From: Lachnospiraceae bacterium
GTDB taxonomy: Bacteria; Bacillota; Clostridia; Lachnospirales; Lachnospiraceae
Direction of reading: 5' to 3'
NCBI GenBank assembly: GCA_016286035.1
Contig: JAEERY010000069.1
Coordinates: 1-64,000, forward strand
Length of the DNA: 64,000 nucleotides
Of the stretch, positions 45,821-54,958 are shown piece by piece; position 1 is the first letter of the stretch, and the number at the start of each line of letters is the position of its first letter. A program made the translations under genes and the position numbers. The notes under the pieces were generated by a model that was not told the origin of the DNA, searched no databases, and worked only from the letters and a program-made list of their open reading frames with translations.

Positions 45821-47428
45821 TCATTCTTTTGCTTCAATACTGTTCATCTGATCCATTTCCTCAAAGGAAACACCCGACTGATTCCTTATATCAATGATAG
45901 GGCCGCCGGTACCGTTTATATAATCACCGGTTATGACCACTCTGCCGATATTGTCATCCTTTGGTATCTCATACATTATATCGAGCATGAACTCCTCGAT
46001 GATGGATCTTAATGCTCTGGCACCCGTCTCCTTTTCAAGAGCCTTCTCAGCTATAGCTTCAAGCGCACTGTCATCAAACTCAAGCTTGACCTCATCAAGC
46101 TCTAAAAGCTTGCTGTACTGCTTTAAGATGGCATTCTTGGGCTCCTTTAATATCTTTACGAGCATTTCCTTGGTAAGACCCTGAAGCGTATATATTACGG
46201 GCAGTCTGCCCAAAAATTCGGGTATCATTCCAAACTTCTTAAGATCCTCGACGGTTACCTTCTCAAGTAAGTTCTTATCCTTGTCAAACTTATCCTTAAG
46301 CTCGGCGCCGTAACCTATGGATGTGGTCTTATGAAGCCTCTGCTTTATTATCTCTTCAAGATCAGGGAAAGCTCCTCCGCATATGAAGAGGATATTTCTC
46401 GTATTGACCGTCGTTAGCGGCACCATGGCATTCTTGCTCATTGCTCCGACCGGAACCTCTACATCGGCTCCCTCTAAAAGTCTTAACAGTCCCTGCTGAA
46501 CGGATTCACCGCTGACATCTCTTGAATTGTTGTTCTTTTTCTTTGCTATCTTGTCTATCTCATCGATAAAGACTATGCCCATCTCAGCCCTGTCGACATC
46601 GTTGTCCGCAGCTGCAAGCAACTTTGAGATGACACTCTCGATATCATCACCTATATATCCTGCCTCTGTAAGGGATGTGGCATCGGCTATGGCAAGCGGC
46701 ACGTCGAGCAGTCTTGCAAGCGTCTTTACAAGATATGTCTTACCGCTTCCGGTAGGCCCTATCATGAGCATGTTTGATTTCTCGATCTCTATATCATCCA
46801 TCGTGCCTGTCGCAACCCTCTTATAGTGGTTGTACACAGCCACGGATATGACCTTTTTGGCATGTTCCTGTCCTATCACATACTCATCGAGTTTTGCCTT
46901 TATCTTATGAGGACTGGGAACGTTCTTAAGATCTATTATCGGCTTTTTCTCGCCTGTCTGCTTCTTTACACGGGATCTCTGTGCCATTCCGCCTCCCGCA
47001 AGGTCTGCAAGATTAAGGAAGCTTATGTTGGGCATGCCTCTGAAATACTTCTCAAATTTAATGGAAGCATCCTGGGGGCCCTTTTCCTTCTTATCCTCCT
47101 TGTCGGGATCGTCTGAAGGCGTCTCGGGTGTGGCTGTTATCGTCACATCCACAGTCACGGGCTCAGTCTTTTTATCGCCCTCGGAATTTGATCCCTGATC
47201 CTTTTCTTCCTCATGTGTCTTCGTCTCTGGCGTGAAATTAAAGCCCGGGAAGCCCTCAAAAAGCTTATCCAGACCCATATTTCTTATCATGTCATAGGAT
47301 CTGTCCATGCAGTCCTGACAGACGCACAAATTGCCGGGCAGTTTTATCATCTGCCCGGCCTTACTTTCTGTGCGATGACACATCATACATACTTCTTCGT
47401 AATTGCCGTTGTTGTTATTATTCTCCAT
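45821..47428 (-). CDS. clpX: ClpX-like AAA+ unfoldase with long linker
   Basis: A 535-residue ClpX-type protein, about 110 residues longer than usual. The N-terminal C4 zinc domain has C14-x2-C17 and C37-x2-C40. A low-complexity acidic linker fills about 60-165 (KTHEEEKDQGSNSEGDKK). The AAA+ core starts KIKAKLDEYVIGQEHAKKV, with Walker A GPTGSGKT at 224-231, pore loop GYIG at 257-260 (usually GYVG) and Walker B IVFIDEIDK. The ClpP-docking loop reads IGYG instead of IGFG. No clpP is adjacent; the gene follows htrA by three bases. It unfolds tagged proteins, normally for ClpP. No clear ribosome site, so translation may be coupled. Confidence 0.85.
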   Translation of the reverse strand: MENNNNNGNYEEVCMMCHRTESKAGQMIKLPGNLCVCQDCMDRSYDMIRNMGLDKLFEGFPGFNFTPETKTHEEEKDQGSNSEGDKKTEPVTVDVTITATPETPSDDPDKEDKKEKGPQDASIKFEKYFRGMPNISFLNLADLAGGGMAQRSRVKKQTGEKKPIIDLKNVPSPHKIKAKLDEYVIGQEHAKKVISVAVYNHYKRVATGTMDDIEIEKSNMLMIGPTGSGKTYLVKTLARLLDVPLAIADATSLTEAGYIGDDIESVISKLLAAADNDVDRAEMGIVFIDEIDKIAKKKNNNSRDVSGESVQQGLLRLLEGADVEVPVGAMSKNAMVPLTTVNTRNILFICGGAFPDLEEIIKQRLHKTTSIGYGAELKDKFDKDKNLLEKVTVEDLKKFGMIPEFLGRLPVIYTLQGLTKEMLVKILKEPKNAILKQYSKLLELDEVKLEFDDSALEAIAEKALEKETGARALRSIIEEFMLDIMYEIPKDDNIGRVVITGDYINGTGGPIIDIRNQSGVSFEEMDQMNSIEAKE

Positions 47429-47431
47429 GTT

Positions 47432-48823
47432 TTATTCGGAAGGCATTTTATCTCTGCCTACAAGTTCCAGAGTAACAGTCTGTGTCTGATATTCTCCGGA
47501 TTCATCCGACCTTTCTATTGTTATCTCTACAGTCTCGCCCTCTTCATAGTAAGCAAGGTTCTCCTGCAGATTTTCCATACTCTTTATGGTAGTTCCCTCG
47601 AGCTTTGTTATTACATCGCCCTTTCTGAGTCCGGCCGCTTCGGCACCTGTGCCTTCATAGACCTCGTATACGTATACACCCTCCGGGAAACCGTATATCT
47701 CTGACATCTCTGAAGATACCCCTCTTCCCGATATTCCGAGATACCCTCTGTTATCCTCGGATACTGCGGCTTTTGTCTTCTTTGTCTTAAGGTTATCTAT
47801 GATTGGAAGTGCCTTTGAGATGGGGATCGCATATCCCATGCCTTCTACTGCGCTTCCGCCGATCTTGTTGGAGTTGATACCGATTACCTGTCCCTTGACA
47901 TTAAGCAGTGCACCGCCTGAGTTACCGGGATTTATCGCTGCATCGGTCTGTATGAATCCCTGTGAGAATTCTCCTTCTTCAACCTCAAGCTCACGATCGA
48001 TAGCAGATATGACACCTGTTGTCACAGACTGTCCGTATCCGAGAGCATTACCTATCGCTATTGCGGGCTCACCAACCTTTAATTCATCCGAATCACCAAG
48101 CTCTGCTATGGCGATCGAATCCTTTGTGCTGCCCTTTAAGCTATCCTTCTGTACTGCTATTACTGCTATATCCATATCGGCATCGGCACCCTTTATGTTC
48201 GCATCGGCTTCCTCACCGTCTATGAACTTGACCGAAAGCTTGTCAGCAGCATCTATTACGTGATTGTTTGTTGCTATCAAAAGCTCTGTATCGTTCTCGC
48301 CTATTATTATGCCCGAACCGCTTGCTTCTGCTTCTTCCGTGTATTCCTGTCCCCAGAAGTTTGCTGTTGCCGTATAGCTGTTCTTTATTGATACAACGCT
48401 GGGCATTACCTTATCAACAACGTCCGTTACATCCGTAACTACCGCATGTACTTCACCGGTAGATGTTACGGTTCCTATAACGGAATCGGAATCATTTGAT
48501 CTGTCCTGTTCTCTGTTCATCCTGTTGATGATGTCTCTTTCTATCTGAGTCTTGTATGTCTCCATATCGAAAGACTCTTCTGCTTCCTTCTTATCATTTG
48601 AAGGTGCATAATAATTTACTATTCCGAATGCGACTGCCGCACACAGTCCGAATACCAGACCTGAGACTATAAGGAGAGCTACTCTTCCAAAGAACTTTCC
48701 TACTTTACCGGATCCTTTCTTCTTTTGCTTTACAGGCTTACCTGTAGTGGTCTGTGGCTCTATATTTGAAGCGGAGTCGTTTCTAGCATATTCATTTTCG
48801 CTGTTATCATAGTAGTTTTCCAT
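47432..48823 (-). CDS. htrA: HtrA/DegP-type serine protease with PDZ domain
   Basis: A 463-residue membrane-anchored protease. The cytoplasmic N-terminus is polar, one membrane helix spans 47-72, the trypsin-like domain has the triad H188 (NNHVIDA), D218 (DADMDIAVI) and S302 (NPGNSGGAL), and a PDZ domain follows from about 370 to 455. HtrA degrades or refolds damaged exported proteins. AGGAGGTAAG precedes the ATG. It forms an operon with the ClpX-like gene, a protein quality-control pair on both sides of the membrane. Confidence 0.94.
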   Translation of the reverse strand: MENYYDNSENEYARNDSASNIEPQTTTGKPVKQKKKGSGKVGKFFGRVALLIVSGLVFGLCAAVAFGIVNYYAPSNDKKEAEESFDMETYKTQIERDIINRMNREQDRSNDSDSVIGTVTSTGEVHAVVTDVTDVVDKVMPSVVSIKNSYTATANFWGQEYTEEAEASGSGIIIGENDTELLIATNNHVIDAADKLSVKFIDGEEADANIKGADADMDIAVIAVQKDSLKGSTKDSIAIAELGDSDELKVGEPAIAIGNALGYGQSVTTGVISAIDRELEVEEGEFSQGFIQTDAAINPGNSGGALLNVKGQVIGINSNKIGGSAVEGMGYAIPISKALPIIDNLKTKKTKAAVSEDNRGYLGISGRGVSSEMSEIYGFPEGVYVYEVYEGTGAEAAGLRKGDVITKLEGTTIKSMENLQENLAYYEEGETVEITIERSDESGEYQTQTVTLELVGRDKMPSE

Positions 48824-48905
48824 AATACTTACCTCCTATATTCCGTTCATCTGTTTACAGAATAGTAAGCAATTGTGACGAATCTGTGTTTAAAGTATAT
48901 TCTTT

Positions 48906-49832
48906 TTATGAATTGAAATATTCACTGTTCGTCGTAAATCTTTTGACCATGCCCTTGGGGAGCGATGTATATGAACAGCCAAGCTTGAATCCAAGATACT
49001 TGCATGCCGTATGCCATATATATACGAAGGCTGACAGAAAATGTGCCTTTTTAACAAGGCTTTTAAGCACACTCTTTACCATCTTCATACCCTCTGCGTT
49101 TTGTTTTACGCTTCCGAAGACTTCCGGGTACTGGGCATGGCTCACTCCGTTGTCAAAGTTTCGCTTAAACTGCTGAATACCGCTGTATTCATGAGAATGA
49201 TATACGCACGCATCGGCGCTGTAGCTTATCTTGTATCCGTTCTTTAAGACCTTTGAGGCATATATCATATCCTCGTTAAACAGTGTCTTATTGACAAAGC
49301 CGTTAAGCTCATCAAATATCTTTTTATCGTAAGCACAGCAGACATTGCTGCAAAAAAAAGCCTTTATCTGGAGTTTTTCTATATCATCGGCTGTCTTTAT
49401 CTGACTTCTGTCGGGATAATTAAACTGCCTGGTAAGCTTTTCGGTAAGCGAGCTGTTTTCATACGCCAGCTGTCTTGCATAGCTTACAGCTATCATGTCA
49501 TCACTAAGAGGCTTTATCAGATTCTCTATCATCTTCTCGTTTGCGGGTATCGCATCCATCGTCATAACGATGCATATATCCGCATCAGATCTTTTCATTG
49601 CCTCGTTTCTTGTCTTCCCGTGATCAAACTGAGATTTTAAAACATGAAAGACTTCGACCTTATCAAGGCACTTATTATCGGGATATTTTTGAACAAAGCT
49701 GTCCCAGTAACTTTTCTCGGTGTTTGCGATTATCACCCTGTCAGGTATAACGCTCTGAGAAAAGAGCATGTCTAGAAGCTCTATAAAGCCCTTATCCGGC
49801 TTATATGTGGGTATAATCACATCTATCTTCAT
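48906..49832 (-). CDS. Family 2 glycosyltransferase, rhamnosyltransferase-like
   Basis: A 308-residue GT-A enzyme. It begins MKIDVIIPTYKPDKGFIELL, then FHVLKSQFDHGKTRNEAMKR, the motif of bacterial rhamnosyltransferases, and the acidic TMDAIP where the metal-binding D-x-D normally sits. VCCAYDKKIFDELNGF and EDMIYASKVLKNGY complete the catalytic half. It probably adds rhamnose or a related sugar to the surface glycan. It follows LCP through a terminator at 49852-49874 and is at the end of the polysaccharide region. Confidence 0.82.
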   Translation of the reverse strand: MKIDVIIPTYKPDKGFIELLDMLFSQSVIPDRVIIANTEKSYWDSFVQKYPDNKCLDKVEVFHVLKSQFDHGKTRNEAMKRSDADICIVMTMDAIPANEKMIENLIKPLSDDMIAVSYARQLAYENSSLTEKLTRQFNYPDRSQIKTADDIEKLQIKAFFCSNVCCAYDKKIFDELNGFVNKTLFNEDMIYASKVLKNGYKISYSADACVYHSHEYSGIQQFKRNFDNGVSHAQYPEVFGSVKQNAEGMKMVKSVLKSLVKKAHFLSAFVYIWHTACKYLGFKLGCSYTSLPKGMVKRFTTNSEYFNS

Positions 49833-49851
49833 ATCCCGCCAAAACTATTTA

Positions 49852-49874
49852 AAGCCCCCTCTGTCAGGGGGCTT
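49852..49874 (-). terminator. Terminator after the LCP gene
   Basis: A 9-bp GC-rich stem AAGCCCCCT / AGGGGGCTT around a 5-base loop. On the minus strand it is followed by TAAATAGTTTTGG. It may be partial, since the next gene has no obvious promoter. Confidence 0.7.
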
Positions 49875-49889
49875 CAAATGAAAAATATT

Positions 49890-50993
49890 CTATCTTCCTG
49901 TATCCGATGATACCTTCTGACTGTATTGCTGAACCTGAGCCGATACCTGATATGTTTCCTCATCAAACAAGAACTTATGCAAAAGTACAACATTCTCATC
50001 AAGATGAACAGGTATTACGCAGCTTCCCTTGCTTCCTACAGTACCTGTGCTCCTGTTGGTCTCGAAGGGGAATCCGTCGCTTCCGGTGATGTCGTACTTT
50101 GTTACATTTCCAAGCATTGCCGTCATCTCACTTACATCCAAGGATGTAGCGACATTGGGCAGTGCTGCTTCAAGTATTTTGTTAAGAGTTGCGGGATCCG
50201 TCTTCTTGCACTCATCCATTACAGCTGCTAAAACGGTACGCTGTCTCTGGGCTCTCATGAAGTCGTCTCCGACATATCTTATACGGCAGTATGCGGTTGC
50301 CTGAAGACCGTTAAGCTTCTGCAGACCGGGTTCTTTTACCGCGATGTAGTCAACACCCTCGGTAGCCGTGTATGTCTTCTTATCGGTAGTCTTACCCACC
50401 ATGCTTATCTGATAGTTGTTAAGATGGACTATCTCGTTTTGCTGCACGTCGATGTATACGCCTCCGAGTGCATCGATAGTCTGGATAAGACCTTCGAATC
50501 CGACCGTAACATAGTCTGTGATATTAAGGTCCATGTTCATGTTGAGCATGTTGATGGCCTGCTCCGGACCACCCTTGGCATATGCTGCATTACACTTGTT
50601 GTATGAATCGTTACCAAGGTTTAAATAGGTGTCTCTGTATACGGAACACAGTCTTATATCTCCCGTATCATTGTTGATGGAAGCTATTATGATGGTATCC
50701 GATCTGGTACCCTTACCCAAGCTTCCCTCTCTTGAGTCAACACCGAAAAGTGCTATGTTTCTGTAGCCTTTTAAAACAACACTGTCAACGACATTATCGT
50801 TCATCTTGGCTTTGATCTCTTCTTCATCGATCCTTACTTTGGTGACCTTCTCTGTCTTTGTTACGCCGTAGACAACTACGACAAGCAGAGCAAGAACAAA
50901 GAACTCGGTTATGAGAAGAAGAATCTTGTTTCTCTTTTTCTTTGCGCGCTTCTTAGCCATTGCGCGTCTCTTTGCGGCCTGCGATGTAGCCAT
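49890..50993 (-). CDS. LytR-CpsA-Psr (LCP) family glycan-wall ligase
   Basis: A 367-residue protein. Its very basic N-terminus (KRRAMAKKRAKKKRNK) is followed by one membrane helix at about 25-45. The LCP domain has NIALFGVDSREGSLGKGTRSDTI, CSVYRDTYLN, FEGLIQTIDALGGVYIDVQQ and YCRIRYVGDDFMRAQRQRTVL, with the conserved Asp and Arg that hold the polyprenyl pyrophosphate. LCP enzymes attach teichoic acids or capsule to peptidoglycan. The gene is directly after the sugar-phosphate transferase gene, so it likely attaches the locus glycan. Confidence 0.93.
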   Translation of the reverse strand: MATSQAAKRRAMAKKRAKKKRNKILLLITEFFVLALLVVVVYGVTKTEKVTKVRIDEEEIKAKMNDNVVDSVVLKGYRNIALFGVDSREGSLGKGTRSDTIIIASINNDTGDIRLCSVYRDTYLNLGNDSYNKCNAAYAKGGPEQAINMLNMNMDLNITDYVTVGFEGLIQTIDALGGVYIDVQQNEIVHLNNYQISMVGKTTDKKTYTATEGVDYIAVKEPGLQKLNGLQATAYCRIRYVGDDFMRAQRQRTVLAAVMDECKKTDPATLNKILEAALPNVATSLDVSEMTAMLGNVTKYDITGSDGFPFETNRSTGTVGSKGSCVIPVHLDENVVLLHKFLFDEETYQVSAQVQQYSQKVSSDTGR

Positions 50994-51027
50994 GATTATA
51001 TACTCTCCATTCTTTTACATATATAAC

Positions 51028-52425
51028 TTAATACGCGTTCTTAAATCCTTTGAATATGGTCAGAAATAAGATCTTAAGATCAAATCCGAAAGACCAGTTC
51101 TCGATATAATACAGATCGTAACTTATCCTCTTGTGGATGGATGTGTCGCCTCTGAACCCGTTTACCTGCGCCCATCCGGTAAGTCCCGGGCGAACCTGAT
51201 GCTTGATCAGATAACGGGGTATCTCCTCTTTGAACTGTTCTACGAATTGCGGCCTCTCGGGTCTTGGTCCGACCAGACTCATGTCCCCCTTAAGGATGTT
51301 AAAAAGCTGTGGAAGTTCATCAAGATTGAAGCGTCTCATGACCCTGCCGCTCTTGGTGACTCTGGGATCATCCTTGACTGTCCATGCCTTCTGTTCTTCC
51401 GTGGCTTCCTGAACACGCATAGTTCTGAATTTATATATATTGAAGGACTTGTTGTGAAGTCCTATCCTTTCCTGTTTGTAAATGACCGGTCCCTTGCTCG
51501 AGAATCGAACGATCAGGGCAAGGATTATCATAAGCGGTGATAAAATTATAATACCAGCCAGTGAGAAAATAAAGTCAAATATTCGTTTTACAACCGCATT
51601 CAGCGTATTGGTCAACGGTACATATCTTATATTAATGACGGGCAATCCGTCAAGTTCCTCTGTGTAGGGCCTGTTGGGTATCAGGCTTGAGTAATCCGGG
51701 ATGAATTTTGTATGCACACCGGATTTCTCGCATTTGCTCACTATCTCTGCGAGCATGTCGTAATCGGAAAGCGACAGGGTTACTGCTATCTCATCAAGAG
51801 TCGCACCTGGGAGCACCACATCGATGTCATCTATCACACCGACTACCTTTACACCCTTGTATACCGTTCCTATCGGCACATTGTTATCAAGTATTCCCCT
51901 TACCACATATCCCCACTGGGGATTGGCGTTCAGTCTGTTTATATACTCCTCGGCAGCCCTCGAATATCCCACTATCAGGACATATTTAAGGTTATATCCC
52001 TTTTTCCTGAACTTTCGAAGCAGCGAGCGGATCGTGCATCTTACGGTAAATGCCAAGATCGTGTTGGTCACACTGAATATGGCGATGAGTCCACGGGAGA
52101 AGTCTTCTACCTTGAACAGTGTGATGGCGATCATGAAAGCTGCAACGCCTATGATGTTCGCCCTTACAACAGCCGACAGCTCCGTCTCAAGTCTCTGCGA
52201 TCTCTTGGGAACGTACATCTTGCACATATAATATATGATCAGATATCCCGGTACCAGATAGTACAGTGCAGAGAAATAGAATGCGGGTGTATGTGCAAGC
52301 GTTGATCCCTGTGATAAGAAGCCCTCAAACTTCAAAAACCATGCGAGCAGATATGATCCCGCAACCACAAGACCGTCTATAACAATGTGAAGTTGATTAA
52401 AATACTTCTGATTATCTTTAATCAT
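51028..52425 (-). CDS. Polyprenyl-phosphate sugar-1-phosphate transferase (WbaP-like)
   Basis: A 465-residue polyisoprenyl-phosphate hexose-1-phosphate transferase. Four N-terminal membrane helices are followed by a CoA-binding-like middle (VLIVGYSRAAEEYI) and the catalytic domain: KRIFDFIFSLAGIIILSPLM, then QERIGLHNKSFNIYKFRTMR and RPERPQFVEQF. It transfers, for example, glucose-1-phosphate to undecaprenyl phosphate and starts the repeat unit. It has its own good promoter and leads the unit with LCP. Confidence 0.92.
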   Translation of the reverse strand: MIKDNQKYFNQLHIVIDGLVVAGSYLLAWFLKFEGFLSQGSTLAHTPAFYFSALYYLVPGYLIIYYMCKMYVPKRSQRLETELSAVVRANIIGVAAFMIAITLFKVEDFSRGLIAIFSVTNTILAFTVRCTIRSLLRKFRKKGYNLKYVLIVGYSRAAEEYINRLNANPQWGYVVRGILDNNVPIGTVYKGVKVVGVIDDIDVVLPGATLDEIAVTLSLSDYDMLAEIVSKCEKSGVHTKFIPDYSSLIPNRPYTEELDGLPVINIRYVPLTNTLNAVVKRIFDFIFSLAGIIILSPLMIILALIVRFSSKGPVIYKQERIGLHNKSFNIYKFRTMRVQEATEEQKAWTVKDDPRVTKSGRVMRRFNLDELPQLFNILKGDMSLVGPRPERPQFVEQFKEEIPRYLIKHQVRPGLTGWAQVNGFRGDTSIHKRISYDLYYIENWSFGFDLKILFLTIFKGFKNAY

Positions 52426-52480
52426 AACTTCCCATTAGCCTTTCCAAGAAACATATGCCCATAAACAACCCAACTAATTG

Positions 52481-52509
52481 ATTATACCAATTAAGTCCAA
52501 AAACCTCAA
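52481..52509 (-). promoter_or_regulatory. Promoter of the sugar transferase-LCP unit
   Basis: Minus strand: -35 TTGAGG (52504-52509), 17-base spacer, TGG plus -10 TATAAT (52481-52486). Confidence 0.65.
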
Positions 52510-52529
52510 GTACGGGCACATTATACGGT

Positions 52530-53516
52530 TCACACAACAAACCTTCTGAATATATTTAAGATCAGTATGAGCTCAACACAGACATAGCGTAAAAATCCCT
52601 TTATGCCAAGTCTTACTTTGTGAGCCCTTCCTTTATCCGATGCACTCAGTTTAAAGCCTTTTGCAAGTCCTTTAAGATAGACCATTCCGTATCCTTTAAG
52701 CGCAAAGAATACTGTCTTTACAAAAAAGCCTGCAAACAAAAAAGGAAGATTTATGATGATCTGAATAAGCGGCATGTTCTTATATATAATGTAAATACTG
52801 TTTCTGCTTGCCAGATCTATCTTGAACTCGTTGTATCTCGAACCGCTGTATCCGCTTCCGGCATGATCGCATACAGCCGATGCGCATGCTGCGTTTTTGT
52901 AGCCGTGAAGAACAGCCCTGTATCCGACATCAACATCCTCCAGATATGCGAAATGCTCCTCATCAAACAGTCCGATCATATCAAATACTGCTCTTTTGTA
53001 TATGGAAGCTCCGCCGCATGAAGAAAAGATGCTCTTTAATCCTTTTTGTGATGCGAACCTGCTTGTAGCTTTCCCCTTGTATGCCGCATATGCCCAGCCT
53101 AAAGCACAGTAGTGATCACCGAAACCGTCGACTAGAGCCGTATCTTTCATCTGCCTCATAAGGGAATTTACGGAAAACAGCTTATCATCAGAAGAGATGG
53201 CCGCTTCAAGCTCGCTCACAAAGTTCTCATCAACGACAACATCATTGTTTAAAAGAAGGATATATTCCGTATCCGAAGCTTCTATGCCTCTGTTTACCGC
53301 ATAAGAGAATCCCGTATTTTCTTTTAGCTCAATGAGGCTTATAAAATCATGCTCACAGTATTTTTTTACGAGGTTTACGCTCTCATCCTTTGAGCCGTTA
53401 TCAACGACTATGATCTTAAAAGCACCTTTAGCCTCGTATGCCTTTATAAGGGAATCAAGACAGGGGGCAAGAAAATCTATTCCGTTGTAATTCGGGATTA
53501 TAACGGTTGTTTTCAT
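52530..53516 (-). CDS. Family 2 glycosyltransferase (WbbL-like)
   Basis: A 328-residue GT2 enzyme: KTTVIIPNYNGIDFLAPCLD, VVDNGSKDES, LLLNNDVVVD and CGGASIYKRAVFD, then EEHFAYLEDVDVGYRAVLHG. This order is characteristic of the WbbL rhamnosyltransferase group. A C-terminal membrane-associated hydrophobic stretch (IIINLPFLFAGFFVKTVFFA) follows. The start overlaps the stop of the next gene upstream (ATGA). It is the last gene of the glycosyltransferase run from 64 kb. Confidence 0.88.
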   Translation of the reverse strand: MKTTVIIPNYNGIDFLAPCLDSLIKAYEAKGAFKIIVVDNGSKDESVNLVKKYCEHDFISLIELKENTGFSYAVNRGIEASDTEYILLLNNDVVVDENFVSELEAAISSDDKLFSVNSLMRQMKDTALVDGFGDHYCALGWAYAAYKGKATSRFASQKGLKSIFSSCGGASIYKRAVFDMIGLFDEEHFAYLEDVDVGYRAVLHGYKNAACASAVCDHAGSGYSGSRYNEFKIDLASRNSIYIIYKNMPLIQIIINLPFLFAGFFVKTVFFALKGYGMVYLKGLAKGFKLSASDKGRAHKVRLGIKGFLRYVCVELILILNIFRRFVV

Positions 53517-54934
53517 CTTACCAGTTCCTCCAGAGAAGGCTCATAGAACACACGGTAGCCCTCGAGCGAACACTGCTGGCATATCTCAAAGCTTAAGTTC
53601 TGCAGCACGTAGTCGTCTATTCCCTTTGTATATATGAATTCACGCATATCAGCGCATTCTTTTTTGCAATTTATTAAATCCTGAATAAATATTTCGCGAT
53701 ACTCGGTTTTTGAAGCAATGGCTGAAACCGCGCCAAACAGCTCTTTTCTGACGAACATAAACCTTATATCCACGGCAACGGCGTCCTGCTGGAGCGTGTT
53801 TCTGTGCATATATCCTGAGAAGTTCACATTCTGACCTTCGAGCGGACATGAACCTGTCTCATCAAGAATACCGCTTGTTATTTTTCCATGTCTGACTATG
53901 GGACCGCCTACGATACCTATGTCAAATCTGTTTTTAAATATATCTTCAACACCCACCATGCTGCCGGCTGCGTTGATCTCGCCCGTGGTACCGTTTATGG
54001 CACCGTAAATGACTCTGAAAAAGCCGTTATGCTTTGTATCGACGACCGCGCCGTTGACATGCCAGTTCTTTAAGAAGTCTGCTACCGCTCTTTTTCCTGC
54101 TTCATATGCATATCTCTTGCTCTCCGGATTTGATGCGGTCGAATCGTTATGACATCTCCAGTGATATAAGACCTTAGGCACATGACCTATGGGTCTGTCG
54201 CTTGTTCTGTAGGCTCTAAGGAGCAGATCGTGATCCTGGGCGCCGTCATATTCGCTTCTTAGTTCAAGTTTTTTGATAAGAGACGATTCCATCACCACAA
54301 AATGACATATGTAGTTGTTCGAGAGCAAAAGATCAAGATCAAATTCGGGCTTGCGGTTGGGTTCATAGAACTTTTCACCGTAGGTATCGCATTTATCCTC
54401 GTCTGTATAGATGAATGAATACTTTGTTCCGTCCTTTTTTCCGTCCTCTATCTTTCTTGCAAGCTCATAGAGCGCATTCGGAGTAAGAAGATCATCATGA
54501 TCAAGTAAACCGATATACTGTCCGGAAGCCACTCTTATTCCCACGTTTGTGTTGGCGGCTATCCCTTTATCGTCAGTGTTTCTTATATAGGTTATCCTCT
54601 CATCGTCAAAAGAGCGGACCACCTGCTCGACCTTGTCGGATTTGCTGGCATCGGCGATTATCAGTTCAAATGTCGGATATGTCTGGTTGAGCACGGATCT
54701 TATCATCGCTCTTGCAAACACCTCATTTGTCTCATATGCAGGCACAACAATAGAGAACCTCGTTCTGATGTCAAAACGAGCTTCTCTCTGTATCTTTGCC
54801 TCGGCCTGTGTGATATCCCTGTATTCGTACTTTTTCGCATCCTGTGAAAGACGCTCTGCAGACGCGTACAGGGTATCCTTAAGACCGTTCTTCTTCATGT
54901 AATTGTATGCTTTTCTGAAATCGCCTAAGTTCAT
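53513..54934 (-). CDS. Glycosyltransferase: complete GT2 domain plus half of a second
   Basis: A 473-residue protein. Residues about 58-300 form a complete GT2 domain (FSIVVPAYETNEVFARAMIR, IADASKSD, GLLDHDDLLT, YTDEDKCD, HWRCHNDS). The remaining part aligns with only the second half of the second GT2 domain in the 647-residue paralogue: IGIVGGPIVRHGKITSGILD, NFSGYMHRNTLQQDAVAVDI and RKELFGAVS. It lacks the start of that domain. It therefore seems to have one active site. See the finding on complementary domain loss. Start within GAGATGAT-ATG. Confidence 0.85.
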   Translation of the reverse strand: MNLGDFRKAYNYMKKNGLKDTLYASAERLSQDAKKYEYRDITQAEAKIQREARFDIRTRFSIVVPAYETNEVFARAMIRSVLNQTYPTFELIIADASKSDKVEQVVRSFDDERITYIRNTDDKGIAANTNVGIRVASGQYIGLLDHDDLLTPNALYELARKIEDGKKDGTKYSFIYTDEDKCDTYGEKFYEPNRKPEFDLDLLLSNNYICHFVVMESSLIKKLELRSEYDGAQDHDLLLRAYRTSDRPIGHVPKVLYHWRCHNDSTASNPESKRYAYEAGKRAVADFLKNWHVNGAVVDTKHNGFFRVIYGAINGTTGEINAAGSMVGVEDIFKNRFDIGIVGGPIVRHGKITSGILDETGSCPLEGQNVNFSGYMHRNTLQQDAVAVDIRFMFVRKELFGAVSAIASKTEYREIFIQDLINCKKECADMREFIYTKGIDDYVLQNLSFEICQQCSLEGYRVFYEPSLEELVR

Positions 54935-54958
54935 ATCATCTCATAGGGAAATCGTTTA

